In this document: piece after piece, positions 42,908 through 51,794 of the stretch
How the letters are laid out: every line of letters begins with the position of its first letter
Numbering within the stretch: the stretch's first letter is position 1
Assembly: GCA_000403415.2 (NCBI GenBank)
Contig: KE159698.1
Location: forward strand, 1 to 64,000
Origin: Firmicutes bacterium M10-2
GTDB taxonomy: Bacteria > Bacillota_I > Bacilli_A > Erysipelotrichales > Erysipelotrichaceae
Direction: 5' to 3'
DNA: 64,000 nucleotides
The notes under the pieces: generated by a model
What the model saw: only the letters and a program-made list of their open reading frames with translations
Databases searched by the model: none
What the model was told of the DNA's origin: nothing
Translations under genes and position numbers: made by a program

Positions 42908-42979
42908 CCTCGATTTCCTCCTTTATTCAATCTCTTTAATATGTTTATTATACGCCTGTTTTTCTGTATCGACACACAA

Positions 42980-43005
42980 AAAAACAGAAGAAATCTTCTG
43001 TTTTT
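42980..43005. terminator. terminator copy, left target duplication of element B
   Basis: A 26-base palindrome: five A, CAGAAGA, AA, TCTTCTG, five T (12-bp stem, 2-base loop). The same 26 bases recur at 43197-43222. Confidence 0.85.
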
Positions 43006-43196
43006 CAGGCTGTTGACAAAGTCGATTTTTCAAATCGGCTTTGTCACAGCTTTTTATTTTTCTCCCACAAATGAATAAAAAAAGAGCAATTTGAGGTATT
43101 TAAGTACCTAATATTACTCTTTTTTTAGACCTTTTTACCCACTTTTATTTTATTGAAATTTAATTTTTTCAAAATAGGTAGTTTGTCAACACTCTG
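43006..43196 (-). mobile_element. 191-bp MITE-like element, copy B
   Basis: The exact reverse complement of 31458-31648 over all 191 bases, so the two copies are inverted relative to each other and about 11.4 kb apart. It has the same terminal repeats and internal hairpins (bidirectional terminator at 43077-43126). It is flanked by 26-bp perfect direct repeats, each a full terminator, of unrelated sequence to those around copy A. It lies downstream of the oligopeptide transport operon. The 42908-43224 gap holds only this element and the two terminator copies. Confidence 0.85.
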
Positions 43197-43222
43197 AAAA
43201 ACAGAAGAAATCTTCTGTTTTT
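43197..43222. terminator. terminator copy, right target duplication of element B (opp operon terminator)
   Basis: Identical to 42980-43005. It lies two bases after the last gene of the opp operon, so it is the original or regenerated operon terminator. Confidence 0.85.
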
Positions 43223-43224
43223 GA

Positions 43225-43419
43225 TTATGAATATATCCATGTAAAAATCGCAATGATCACGCCGAGAATGATCACAGCGCCGAGAATGACTGGAGCAAAT
43301 ACTTGAAAAGCCGCTTTGTTTAATGCTCGGAAATCATCTTTTTCAAGCTCATCCACCTTACCGGGCTTTTTTTGTTTTTTCTCGAGCATTTCATGTATGG
43401 TTGGCTTATGCCGCGACAT
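43225..43419 (-). CDS. Small membrane protein at the end of the opp operon
   Basis: A 64-residue protein with a basic N-terminal half (SRHKPTIHEMLEKKQKKPGK) and one C-terminal membrane segment (about 38-62). Its ATG overlaps the oppF stop by one base (TAATG), so it is translationally coupled. No family recognised. It could be a small accessory subunit of the importer (inference). Confidence 0.65.
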   Translation of the reverse strand: MSRHKPTIHEMLEKKQKKPGKVDELEKDDFRALNKAAFQVFAPVILGAVIILGVIIAIFTWIYS

Positions 43420-44405
43420 TAAAATTCACCAGCAAACCAGCATTTCACATAGTGACCAGGTTCAATTTCTTTGACCGGCGGCTCTTTTTCTTTGCAGATG
43501 TCTTTTGCATACGGACACCGAGGATGGAACTTACATCCTGTCGGCGTATTGACATTGCTTGGAATTTCTCCCTCGATCAGTTTCATCTCATTTCGTTTTT
43601 CCGGATCCGGGATCGGAATTGCCGCAATTAAAGCTTTAGTATACGGATGCTGAGGATTATCATAAATATTTTCTTTCGAAGCCAATTCCACCATAGATCC
43701 TAAATACATTACACCTACTCGATCGGAAATATGTTTTACAACAGAAAGGTCATGAGAAATAAAAATATAGGAAATATTTTTTTCTTCTTGCATATCCTTC
43801 ATCAAGTTAATGATCTGCGACTGAATCGAAACGTCCAATGCGCTGACCGGCTCATCGCAAATGATAAAGCTAGGATTGAGTGCCAAAGACCGAGCAATAC
43901 CGATACGCTGTCTTTGTCCACCTGAAAACTGGTGTGGATATCGATAGCAATAATAACTTGGCAATCCGCATTTATCCATCAGATCTTTTACATAAGCTTC
44001 CAATTCCGGACCACGTTTAAAAATTCCATGTGCGAGTAGTGGTTCAGCCAAAATATTAAACACATTCATTCGCGGATTAAGAGAGGAATACGGATCCTGG
44101 AAAATGAACTGCATCTTTTCGCGAAGTTTACGCATTTCTTTCCGAGATTTCTTTCCGATATCTTCTCCTTCAAAAAGGATTGTTCCGGATGTCGGCTCAT
44201 ATAAACGAATAATCGTACGTCCAAGCGTAGACTTTCCACATCCCGATTCGCCGACAAGACCTAAAGTTTCCCCTTCGTAAAGATCAAATGTGATCCCATC
44301 CACTGCCTTGACACAAGGGGCACCTTCTTTTAAACGACCTTTTCCAAGCGGAAAGTATTTTTTGACATCACGGACTTCCAGTATTTTTTTACGTTCTTGT
44401 GCCAT
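43419..44405 (-). CDS. oppF: Oligopeptide ABC transporter ATP-binding protein OppF
   Basis: A 328-residue ABC ATPase of the oligopeptide importer. Walker A LVGESGCGKSTLGRTI, signature FSGGQRQRIGIARSL, Walker B SFIICDEPVSALDVS. The C-terminal oligo_HPY region has the Cys cluster CKFHPRCPYAKDIC. It follows oppD by two bases. Confidence 0.95.
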   Translation of the reverse strand: MAQERKKILEVRDVKKYFPLGKGRLKEGAPCVKAVDGITFDLYEGETLGLVGESGCGKSTLGRTIIRLYEPTSGTILFEGEDIGKKSRKEMRKLREKMQFIFQDPYSSLNPRMNVFNILAEPLLAHGIFKRGPELEAYVKDLMDKCGLPSYYCYRYPHQFSGGQRQRIGIARSLALNPSFIICDEPVSALDVSIQSQIINLMKDMQEEKNISYIFISHDLSVVKHISDRVGVMYLGSMVELASKENIYDNPQHPYTKALIAAIPIPDPEKRNEMKLIEGEIPSNVNTPTGCKFHPRCPYAKDICKEKEPPVKEIEPGHYVKCWFAGEF

Positions 44406-44407
44406 CT

Positions 44408-45454
44408 CTATGCCTCCACTTCTTCTACTACTTCTTCAACAACAGTTTCTTCTGTATTTTCATACAAGAAACACCAAACACGATGACGTGAAGCAATCTT
44501 GGTCGCAGTTGGCTGTTTTTCACGACAAATCGGCATCGCATTCGGACAGCGATCCGCAAAATAACAGCCTTTTGGCAAATACAAAGGATTCGGTACAGTC
44601 CCTTCGATTGTCGCAAGCCGTTTTCCTTCTGTTGCCAGGGAAGGCATAGAATGCATCAAACCGATTGTATACGGATGTTTCGGATTTTTAAACAACTCCA
44701 CAACAGGAGCTGTTTCCACGACTTTTCCTGCATACATAACATTTACGTTGTCGGCAACTTGCGCAACGACCCCAAGGTCATGTGTGATCAACATGATACT
44801 TGTACCTGTCTTTTCTTTTAACTGATTCATCAAAGTCAGGATCTGTGCTTGAATGGTTACGTCTAATGCGGTAGTCGGTTCATCCGCAATCAGCAGCTTC
44901 GGATTGCAGGAAAGAGCCATCGCGATCATAACACGTTGACACATACCTCCCGATAATTGGAACGGATAATTATCAATCACGCTTTCAGGACGTGAAATTC
45001 CGACTTGTCCAAGCAAATCAATCGCTCTTTGCCGAGCTTCTTCTTTTGAAACAGTTTCATGGATCGTGATGTTTTCGATAATTTGATCCCCGACCGTAAA
45101 GACCGGATTGAGCGAAGTCATCGGTTCCTGAAAAATCATGGAGATTTCATTTCCGCGAATATGACGAATCTGCTCGTCGGTAGCTGTCGCAAGATTCAAT
45201 CCGTCTTCATCCTTCTCAACTTCTCCCATATAAATAATCTTCGATCCGGGCATGATTTCACCTGGTTCGGAAACCAATCCGAGAATAGACATTGCTGTTA
45301 CGGATTTCCCGCATCCGGACTCACCCACAATCGCCAAAGTTTCATTTTCATACATTGTAAAATGATTTCCGTCTACAGCTTTGGAATCTCCTTTTTTTGT
45401 ATGGAAATACACACGTAAATCTTCTACGCGTAAAATTTTCTTATTTACTGACAT
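44408..45454 (-). CDS. oppD: Oligopeptide ABC transporter ATP-binding protein OppD
   Basis: A 348-residue ABC ATPase partner of OppF. Walker A IVGESGCGKSVTAMSI, signature LSGGMCQRVMIAMAL, Walker B LLIADEPTTALDVT. The Cys cluster CYFADRCPNAMPIC is present, and the protein ends in a Glu/Val-rich tail. Sixteen bases separate it from oppC. Confidence 0.95.
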   Translation of the reverse strand: MSVNKKILRVEDLRVYFHTKKGDSKAVDGNHFTMYENETLAIVGESGCGKSVTAMSILGLVSEPGEIMPGSKIIYMGEVEKDEDGLNLATATDEQIRHIRGNEISMIFQEPMTSLNPVFTVGDQIIENITIHETVSKEEARQRAIDLLGQVGISRPESVIDNYPFQLSGGMCQRVMIAMALSCNPKLLIADEPTTALDVTIQAQILTLMNQLKEKTGTSIMLITHDLGVVAQVADNVNVMYAGKVVETAPVVELFKNPKHPYTIGLMHSMPSLATEGKRLATIEGTVPNPLYLPKGCYFADRCPNAMPICREKQPTATKIASRHRVWCFLYENTEETVVEEVVEEVEA

Positions 45455-45469
45455 ATTCGCACCCGCTTC

Positions 45470-46381
45470 CTATTGAAGTTCTTTCGGGTCAAACGCATCA
45501 CGCAGACCTTCACCGATCAAGTTGATCGAAACAACTGTTAACAAACACATGATCCCTGCCGGCATCCATTGCCAAGGATAATACTGAAAAATACGTTGAT
45601 CGCGAGCCAAGTTCATCAAGTTACCCCAAGATGGCGTCGGCGGCATGACACCCATACCAAGAAACGAAAGTCCGGCTTCAGTCAAGATTGCGCTTGCCAT
45701 CTGCAAAGTTGCGTTGACAATGACCAAAGAAATGACGTTTGGCAATAAGTGTTTGAAAATCTTCGAGAAATCCGAAAAACCTAAAGCTGTACAAGCCTGC
45801 ATAAATTCCTGTTCGCGCAATGTCAGGATCTGTCCACGTACAAGTCGGGCAAGACCCGGCCATGATAAGATACCGATCAGCAGCGCCACAGTATACATTT
45901 TCTGATTTTGAGGAACCCAAACCATCGTTGCCGCAACCGCAATAATCATTGGTGTAAATGGCAAAGCGTATACGATTTCCGAAAAACGCATTAAAATGTT
46001 GTCGGCAAATCCACCGTAATAACCGGAAATACCGCCGATGATACATCCTAAGATCACGGTAAGCAATGCCGCAAGCAAACCTACCATAATAGAAATTCGT
46101 CCACCTAAAAACAAACGATACATACAATCACGGCCCTGATTATCGGTTCCGAGCCAGTGAGCGGCACTAGGCGCTTGGTTTGCGATCGAAACATCGTAGT
46201 CATGCACATCGATTCCCATAAATATCGGTACAAAAATCACACTTAAAACGATCAATACAAAGATGATCAATCCGGCCATTGCGACCTTGTTGGCTCGAAA
46301 TTTTCGCCACGCGATCATCCAAGGGCCGACGGATTCGATCTTCTCGCCTGTATTTAATACAACTGCATCTTTTTTAGCCAT
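45470..46381 (-). CDS. oppC: Oligopeptide ABC transporter permease OppC
   Basis: A 303-residue inner-membrane permease with an N-terminal cytoplasmic segment, about six membrane helices, and the coupling loop EFMQACTALGFSDFSKIFKH. The early periplasmic motif HWLGTDNQGRDCMYRLFLGG is diagnostic for OppC/DppC. Confidence 0.95.
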   Translation of the reverse strand: MAKKDAVVLNTGEKIESVGPWMIAWRKFRANKVAMAGLIIFVLIVLSVIFVPIFMGIDVHDYDVSIANQAPSAAHWLGTDNQGRDCMYRLFLGGRISIMVGLLAALLTVILGCIIGGISGYYGGFADNILMRFSEIVYALPFTPMIIAVAATMVWVPQNQKMYTVALLIGILSWPGLARLVRGQILTLREQEFMQACTALGFSDFSKIFKHLLPNVISLVIVNATLQMASAILTEAGLSFLGMGVMPPTPSWGNLMNLARDQRIFQYYPWQWMPAGIMCLLTVVSINLIGEGLRDAFDPKELQ

Positions 46382-46393
46382 AAATTTTCCCCC

Positions 46394-47374
46394 TTAACTA
46401 TCAACCTTAACTCGCGGATCGACAAGAGAATAGCACAGGTCACTCAGTAAGTTACCTAAGATCATTAAGATTGCCGAGAAAACAAGACAGGCCATGATCA
46501 ACGAAGTATCTCGCTGATTGACCGCATCAATCAATACTTTACCGATACCCGGCCAGACAAAAACAGTTTCCAAAATGACTGCTCCGCTGAACAAAGAAGG
46601 AATATACAAACCTAATAAAGTAACTAAAGGAATTTGAGCATTTCTGAACGCATGTTTATAAATAACGGTTTTTTCTTTCAAACCTTTTGCACGTGCTGTA
46701 CGCACATAATCCATATTGATGACTTCGACCATTGAGTTACGCACATAACGTGAAAATGTCGCAAAAGATCCGAATGCCAATACAGTAACCGGAAGGATAG
46801 AGTGAATAGCAACATCCCCGAATTCCTGCCAAACGTTATCGTATCCGAAACTCGAAAGCAATGTATCCCTCATTCCCGAGATTGGCAATCCGAGATTCAA
46901 GGCTACATAGAAAATGAGCACTAACGCAAAGAAGAAGGTCGGAACACTGATTCCCAGCAGCGAGAATACAGTCCAAAAATTATCGAAAGTCGACCCTTTC
47001 TTTACTGCTTGTTTGATACCGATCGGTATTGCGAAAATCAAAGCCACGATCAAAGCAAGCGCATTCAAATAAAATGTATTCCAAACGTAAGAACCGATAA
47101 TTTCTCCAACCGGTTTTCTCAAAGCAATGGATGTTCCCAAATCCCCTGTTGCGACACGCTGGAGCCACAAAAGATATTGTTCCGGCAAGCTTTTATCCAA
47201 TCCTAGCTTTGCGCGAACTTCCTGACGCGTTTCCTCTGAAGCACGTGAACCGGGACCAAGGTATGTAGTAACCTCATCCCCGGGCATTGCTTTTACAACG
47301 GAAAAGATCAGGATAGAAATAATCAAAACGACCGGGATCATCGTGATTAGACGTTTAATCGTATACTTAAACAT
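46394..47374 (-). CDS. oppB: Oligopeptide ABC transporter permease OppB
   Basis: A 326-residue permease with the N-terminal helix KRLITMIPVVLIISILIF, the coupling loop DYVRTARAKGLKEKTVIYKH, and FVWPGIGKVLIDAVNQRD near the end, all typical of OppB/DppB. It follows a 165-bp gap after oppA that holds two hairpins. Confidence 0.95.
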   Translation of the reverse strand: MFKYTIKRLITMIPVVLIISILIFSVVKAMPGDEVTTYLGPGSRASEETRQEVRAKLGLDKSLPEQYLLWLQRVATGDLGTSIALRKPVGEIIGSYVWNTFYLNALALIVALIFAIPIGIKQAVKKGSTFDNFWTVFSLLGISVPTFFFALVLIFYVALNLGLPISGMRDTLLSSFGYDNVWQEFGDVAIHSILPVTVLAFGSFATFSRYVRNSMVEVINMDYVRTARAKGLKEKTVIYKHAFRNAQIPLVTLLGLYIPSLFSGAVILETVFVWPGIGKVLIDAVNQRDTSLIMACLVFSAILMILGNLLSDLCYSLVDPRVKVDS

Positions 47375-47463
47375 AAATATTTCCTCCTTTTCGAAATTAT
47401 CATAATCAAATTCATTCAGATATACGCTCTGAAATCAAAGAATAAAAGAAAATCTTTTTGTTT

Positions 47464-47527
47464 ATTCTAATTTCCAAAAGATCTCTTTTGAAAATTAGAA
47501 TAAGAGCAAGTCTTGCGGCTTGCTCTT
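47464..47527 (-). other. two mRNA hairpins in the oppA-oppB gap
   Basis: After oppA the minus strand folds first as AAGAGCAAG/CTTGCTCTT (47502-47527) and then as a 38-base, 18-bp hairpin with a 2-base loop (47464-47501; one G-U). Neither is followed by a clear T-run, so RNA stabilisation or processing to favour oppA mRNA is more likely than full termination. Confidence 0.6.
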
Positions 47528-47539
47528 TGTAACATCGTT

Positions 47540-49237
47540 TTATTCGATTTCAGCAGAATCCAGAGCTTGGGCCCAAGAGCGAACTGGTCCGGTCTCGGTA
47601 AGTTTTACATTCTTTGCGTAAATGTTGAACAGTTCATTTCCGTAAATTGGCAAATATGGAATCAGTTCGTTTTCTGTGATCATCGCTTCTTTGTAAGCTT
47701 TAACAGATGCTTCTTCATCCATTGTGCCACGACCTGCGGCCAACTCTTCATCCAATTTCGGATCTTTCAATCTTGAATAGTTGTTCGGATCGTTGCTTCT
47801 TAAGTTATAGTTCGAATCCGCATTTTCGACACCAGTATAAGAAGTAGCCATGAAGAATACGTTCCAGTCTTCATCACCGCTGCCAGGAGTTACTGTATCA
47901 AGCAATGTATTGAAATCTACTGTATTTTGTTTTAAGTCAACACCAATTTCTTTCCATGATTTCTGAATGATCGGAATCAACATTTCAAGAACGGAGTTTC
48001 CTTCGCTCAACAGGAATTTAACCGTTAATTTTTCTCCGTCTTTTTCACGAATACCGTCAGATCCGACTTTCCATCCGGCATCTTCGAGTGTCTGTTTTGC
48101 TTTTTCGATATCGTAATCGTAAATTGTCAATCCATCCAGACGTTCTTCACCAGTTACGACTTTTCCAAGGTTTGCAGAAACCGGGTTCCAGTAAACATCC
48201 GGCGCATAACCAAGAGGTACTTCTTTCAATTCATCAGACGCTTCCGGATATTTTAAGTACGCGTCAATGAATTCCTGACGATTTGTCGCATAAGACAATG
48301 CCTGGCGAACTGCAGGGTCTTTCGTTACTCCGGACTCGCAGTTGTATCCGAAGAAACCTTCAGCTGCCCGGAAATAGTGATCGAATGTTAAATTTTCGTT
48401 CAATGAAGCAGGTCCGATGATATCTGCTTCGATCGATTCAGGGAAATAGTTGATATCGCCGTTTTCCAATGAAGTCAATTCGGTCGCTTCGGCAATTGTT
48501 TTGATTACGACTTGTTCAATCTTATAATCGCCGTCCCCTGTATAATTTTCGTTTTTCTTCAATGAAGCCCCGGACGCTTTATCATAGCTGTTCAAAACAT
48601 ATGGTCCCGAACCCATTGGCTGATCGTTTTTGGATTTGTAATCTCCCAGATCGCCTTTTTTGTATTCGTATTGTTCATCTGAAATGATGCCCATAGTACC
48701 GAGCGTACTGACAGAATCATATTGTGTATCCGTCAAGTGGAACGTTACCGTATGTTCGTCCACAACTTCAACACCAGTCAATTCAGTCGCATCGCCATCA
48801 TGGTATTCTTTATATCCTTCAATGAAATCAACGTTTCCCGTGAAACGTCCATCGTATGAAGGATCGGCCATCAATGTGTATGTAAATTTTACATCGTTTG
48901 CATCAAGATCGGTTCCGTCCGAGAATTTGATTCCGTCTTTGATCTTGAATGTAATTGTCTTTCCGTCTTCACTGATTTCTGGCATTTCTTCTGCTAAATA
49001 AGGCTTCAGCTCTGAATCCTTCGTATAACGAAGAAGCGGCTCATAAATCATATCCACTACCCAGCCATCATAAGCTGATTGATAGAAAATCGGTGAAAAG
49101 ACACCGGCAAGTTCCTGGGTCGCTCCTACGATCAACGGTTTGCTCGAAGATGAGCCTGAACCGGAACTTCCGCAGCCCACAAGTCCGAGCAGCATTGAAG
49201 CCGATGCAAGACCCGCAAATAATTTTTGTGAGTTCAT
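47540..49237 (-). CDS. oppA: Oligopeptide-binding lipoprotein OppA
   Basis: Extracytoplasmic solute-binding lipoprotein of 565 residues for peptides. The lipobox LVGC (about 19-22) is followed by a Gly/Ser linker and an SBP_bac_5 domain with TITFKIKDGIKFSDGTDLDA, DVKFTYTLMAD and the C-terminal YLPIYGNELFNIY. First gene of oppA-oppB-oppC-oppD-oppF; the binding protein is separated from the membrane genes by two hairpins. A parS-like sequence lies within the gene at 48833-48846. A strong AGGAGG ribosome site precedes it. Confidence 0.95.
   Translation of the reverse strand: MNSQKLFAGLASASMLLGLVGCGSSGSGSSSSKPLIVGATQELAGVFSPIFYQSAYDGWVVDMIYEPLLRYTKDSELKPYLAEEMPEISEDGKTITFKIKDGIKFSDGTDLDANDVKFTYTLMADPSYDGRFTGNVDFIEGYKEYHDGDATELTGVEVVDEHTVTFHLTDTQYDSVSTLGTMGIISDEQYEYKKGDLGDYKSKNDQPMGSGPYVLNSYDKASGASLKKNENYTGDGDYKIEQVVIKTIAEATELTSLENGDINYFPESIEADIIGPASLNENLTFDHYFRAAEGFFGYNCESGVTKDPAVRQALSYATNRQEFIDAYLKYPEASDELKEVPLGYAPDVYWNPVSANLGKVVTGEERLDGLTIYDYDIEKAKQTLEDAGWKVGSDGIREKDGEKLTVKFLLSEGNSVLEMLIPIIQKSWKEIGVDLKQNTVDFNTLLDTVTPGSGDEDWNVFFMATSYTGVENADSNYNLRSNDPNNYSRLKDPKLDEELAAGRGTMDEEASVKAYKEAMITENELIPYLPIYGNELFNIYAKNVKLTETGPVRSWAQALDSAEIE
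48833..48846. other. parS-like site inside oppA
   Basis: GTTTCCCGTGAAAC differs from the ParB-binding core GTTTCACGTGAAAC at one base. It lies 4 kb from parAB, in coding sequence, as many Bacillota parS sites do. Confidence 0.4.
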
Positions 49238-49276
49238 TTTAATCTCCTCCTAAATAAACTTCTTATTGATGTTTCA

Positions 49277-49305
49277 ATTTTAGCAATATGAAATATTGTT
49301 TTCAA
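49277..49305 (-). promoter_or_regulatory. oppA promoter with spacer palindrome
   Basis: On the minus strand TTGAAA (49300-49305), 17 bases, TAAAAT (49277-49282) with a TG one base before. The spacer contains the perfect inverted repeat CAATAT TTC ATATTG (49284-49298), placed to block polymerase if a repressor binds. Confidence 0.6.
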
Positions 49306-49401
49306 GAAATTTTTAGTTTTTTCACCAACAATGAAAGGCTTTTCTGGCTTTTTGAAAGCATTTTCTTCATTTTCATTCCTTTGGCGTGATAAAATAGGAA
49401 T

Positions 49402-49935
49402 ATGATTGACACTTCAAAAATGAAAGGGCATTTGTCTACGATAAACAAACACAAGTTCAAAGTCATGGAACTTTGCTTTCGCTGCGGGCTATATAAACAA
49501 GGTCTGCTTCATGATCTGAGTAAATATTCATGGATCGAACTGAAAACAGGTTTTCGGTATTATCAAGGATTTCGTTCCCCGATCGATGCCCAAAAGGAAG
49601 CGGAAGGCTATTCAATGTCTTGGCTGCACCATAAAGGAAGAAATCCCCATCATTGGGAGTATTGGCTCGATAATTCGAAGAATGGCGTGCGCCCTATCCG
49701 GATGCCCGAACAATACGTCTATGAAATGTTTTGCGATCGTGTGGCGGCAAGCATGATTTACCAAAAAGAAAAGTACACTGATCACAGTGCACTTGACTAC
49801 TATATGCAAGGAAGAAACCGTATCCTCATTCATCCCGAAACGGATCGGCTCATTCTTTATTTATTGTGTTATTTATCTGAATACGGACTCGAAAAAACAT
49901 GCGCATATATCAAGAATCAGGTTACTCGACTGTAA
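49402..49935 (+). CDS. DUF5662-like protein
   Basis: A 177-residue soluble protein with His-rich motifs GLLHDLSKYSWIEL and SWLHHKGRNPHHWEYW followed by FCDRVAASMIYQKEKY. The pattern matches DUF5662, which looks like a metal-dependent HD-type domain; the substrate is unknown. TAAAAT at 49390-49395 ends six bases before the ATG; AGGA is present but only two bases from the ATG, so a leaderless start is likely. It overlaps glmS tail-to-tail by 14 bp. Confidence 0.75.
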   Translation: MIDTSKMKGHLSTINKHKFKVMELCFRCGLYKQGLLHDLSKYSWIELKTGFRYYQGFRSPIDAQKEAEGYSMSWLHHKGRNPHHWEYWLDNSKNGVRPIRMPEQYVYEMFCDRVAASMIYQKEKYTDHSALDYYMQGRNRILIHPETDRLILYLLCYLSEYGLEKTCAYIKNQVTRL

Positions 49936-51727
49936 CACTTTTAGCAAGATTTCTCGGCTGATCGACGTTGCAGTCTTTTTCTTTTGCGGTATAAAAAGCA
50001 AACAGCTGCAAAAGGACCGTTACCAAGATTCCCGACAAGTAAGGATGAACCGCTTCGATCTTGATTTGCCGTTCGATCTTTTCGGAATGAATGCCCGGTG
50101 CTGTAATCAAAATAACGTTCGCGCCGCGGGCAATCGTTTCTTCGATATTCGAAATCGTCTTGGCTGCCACTTCCTTCTGGGTTGCCAGCGCAATCACGAC
50201 CGTTCCCTGATCAATGAGTGCGATTGGTCCGTGTTTTAATTCTCCGGCATAATATGCGTCTGCATGGACATAGGAAATTTCCTTTAATTTCAAAGCCCCT
50301 TCGAGGACATTGACATAATCGAGCTGACGACCAATAAAATATGCATCTCTTTGATCTTTCAGCAGTTTCGCATATTGCTCGATGATTTCTTTTTTTTCGA
50401 GCGTTTTTTTGACAAGGTTCGGAATTTGTTTCAAATCATAAATGAATTGATCGATATCCTTGACTTCATATCCAGAATTTTGGGCTAACTTCACCATCAT
50501 GGCTGCCAATAAAACCAATTGGGTCGTATACGCTTTTGTACTTGCGACCGCGATTTCCGGACCTGCGCACGTATACATCGGAATGTGAGCCAGACGAGCC
50601 AACGAAGAATCCAAAACATTGCTGACAGCAATCGTCATAGCGTTTTTTTCCAGACACATTTTCAATGCTGCAAGCGTATCCGCGGTTTCTCCGGACTGCG
50701 ATACAAAGATACAAAGTGATCGATCGTTGACAATATAGTTTCCGTAGCGGAACTCACTCGCAGGAACACACGTAATCGGAATATCCATCCATTCCCGTCC
50801 AAGATATTGCGCATAAAGAGAAGCATGATAAGCAGTTCCGCAGGCAATCAAGTACACATGATCATACTCATGCAGGTCAATCGAATCAAGTTCAGGCATG
50901 ACAATCGAATTTTCAATCCGGCCTCTTAAAGTTTCTTTAATCACGTACGGCTGTTCATGCATTTCTTTTTCCATAAACGTGTCGTAACCGTTTTTTTGTG
51001 CAGCTTCCAGATCATAAGGTATGTGAATGATCTTCGGCTCGACTTTCTGTCCTTGCTGATCGAAAATTTCAATCGTTCCGGGACGTAAGACGGCCATTTG
51101 ATGATCTTCCAAGGAAATCATATCTTTTGTATAAGAAATAAGGGCCGGAATATCACTGGCGCAAAAAGCGGAACTTTCATCCATTCCTAATACCATCGGG
51201 CTTTCTTTTTTTGCAACATAAATTGTTTCTGGTTCATCGACATTCAACACACATAGCGCATAACTACCTTCCAGATAGCTCATCACTTTTTGCAATGTGG
51301 CTTTCATATCTCCTTGATAATAATAGTCCAGCAAATGAACGATGACTTCGCTATCCGTTTGCGAAACGAAGGTATATCCTTGCATAGCCAATCCTTCTTT
51401 GATGGATTGATAGTTTTCGATGATTCCGTTATGAACGATCGAAAGCGTATTGGATGCATTCGTATGAGGGTGAGAGTTCAAATTCGAAGGGATCCCGTGA
51501 GTAGCCCAGCGCGTATGTCCGATCCCCGCTTTTTGATCAAGGCGAAGTGTGCTCAACTGCTCTTTCAAAGCGTTAAGCGCTCCTTTGGTCTTAATCGTCA
51601 CAAGTTCTTTGTTGTCTACTAATGTGATTCCGGCCGAATCATATCCTCTGTACTCTAGTTTTTCCAATCCTTGGATCAAAAAGGGCAGAGCTCTCCCTTT
51701 CCCGGTGTAGGCTGTAATTCCACACAT
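49922..51727 (-). CDS. glmS: Glutamine--fructose-6-phosphate aminotransferase GlmS
   Basis: Makes glucosamine-6-phosphate, the first step to UDP-GlcNAc. The 601-residue protein starts MCGITAYTGKGRALP; Cys2 is the glutaminase nucleophile, so ATG 51727 is the start (a longer in-frame reading has no function). The glutaminase domain includes YRGYDSAG and GHTRWATHG. Two SIS domains follow (SQSGETADTLAA), and the C-terminus ends NLAKSVTVE as in the family. Controlled by the ribozyme just upstream. Confidence 0.98.
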   Translation of the reverse strand: MCGITAYTGKGRALPFLIQGLEKLEYRGYDSAGITLVDNKELVTIKTKGALNALKEQLSTLRLDQKAGIGHTRWATHGIPSNLNSHPHTNASNTLSIVHNGIIENYQSIKEGLAMQGYTFVSQTDSEVIVHLLDYYYQGDMKATLQKVMSYLEGSYALCVLNVDEPETIYVAKKESPMVLGMDESSAFCASDIPALISYTKDMISLEDHQMAVLRPGTIEIFDQQGQKVEPKIIHIPYDLEAAQKNGYDTFMEKEMHEQPYVIKETLRGRIENSIVMPELDSIDLHEYDHVYLIACGTAYHASLYAQYLGREWMDIPITCVPASEFRYGNYIVNDRSLCIFVSQSGETADTLAALKMCLEKNAMTIAVSNVLDSSLARLAHIPMYTCAGPEIAVASTKAYTTQLVLLAAMMVKLAQNSGYEVKDIDQFIYDLKQIPNLVKKTLEKKEIIEQYAKLLKDQRDAYFIGRQLDYVNVLEGALKLKEISYVHADAYYAGELKHGPIALIDQGTVVIALATQKEVAAKTISNIEETIARGANVILITAPGIHSEKIERQIKIEAVHPYLSGILVTVLLQLFAFYTAKEKDCNVDQPRNLAKSVTVE

Positions 51728-51732
51728 AAAAA

Positions 51733-51769
51733 ATCCTCCATTTTTCTTATTATTTCTTTCATGGAGGAT
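51733..51769 (-). promoter_or_regulatory. hairpin covering the glmS Shine-Dalgarno
   Basis: ATCCTCCAT (51761-51769) pairs perfectly with ATGGAGGAT (51733-51741) around 19 bases on the minus strand. The 3' arm holds the ribosome site GGAGG, and T residues lead into ATG 51727. It could hide the ribosome site or act as a terminator. Confidence 0.55.
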
Positions 51770-51794
51770 ACTTCTTTGGATTTGTTCATATTTC

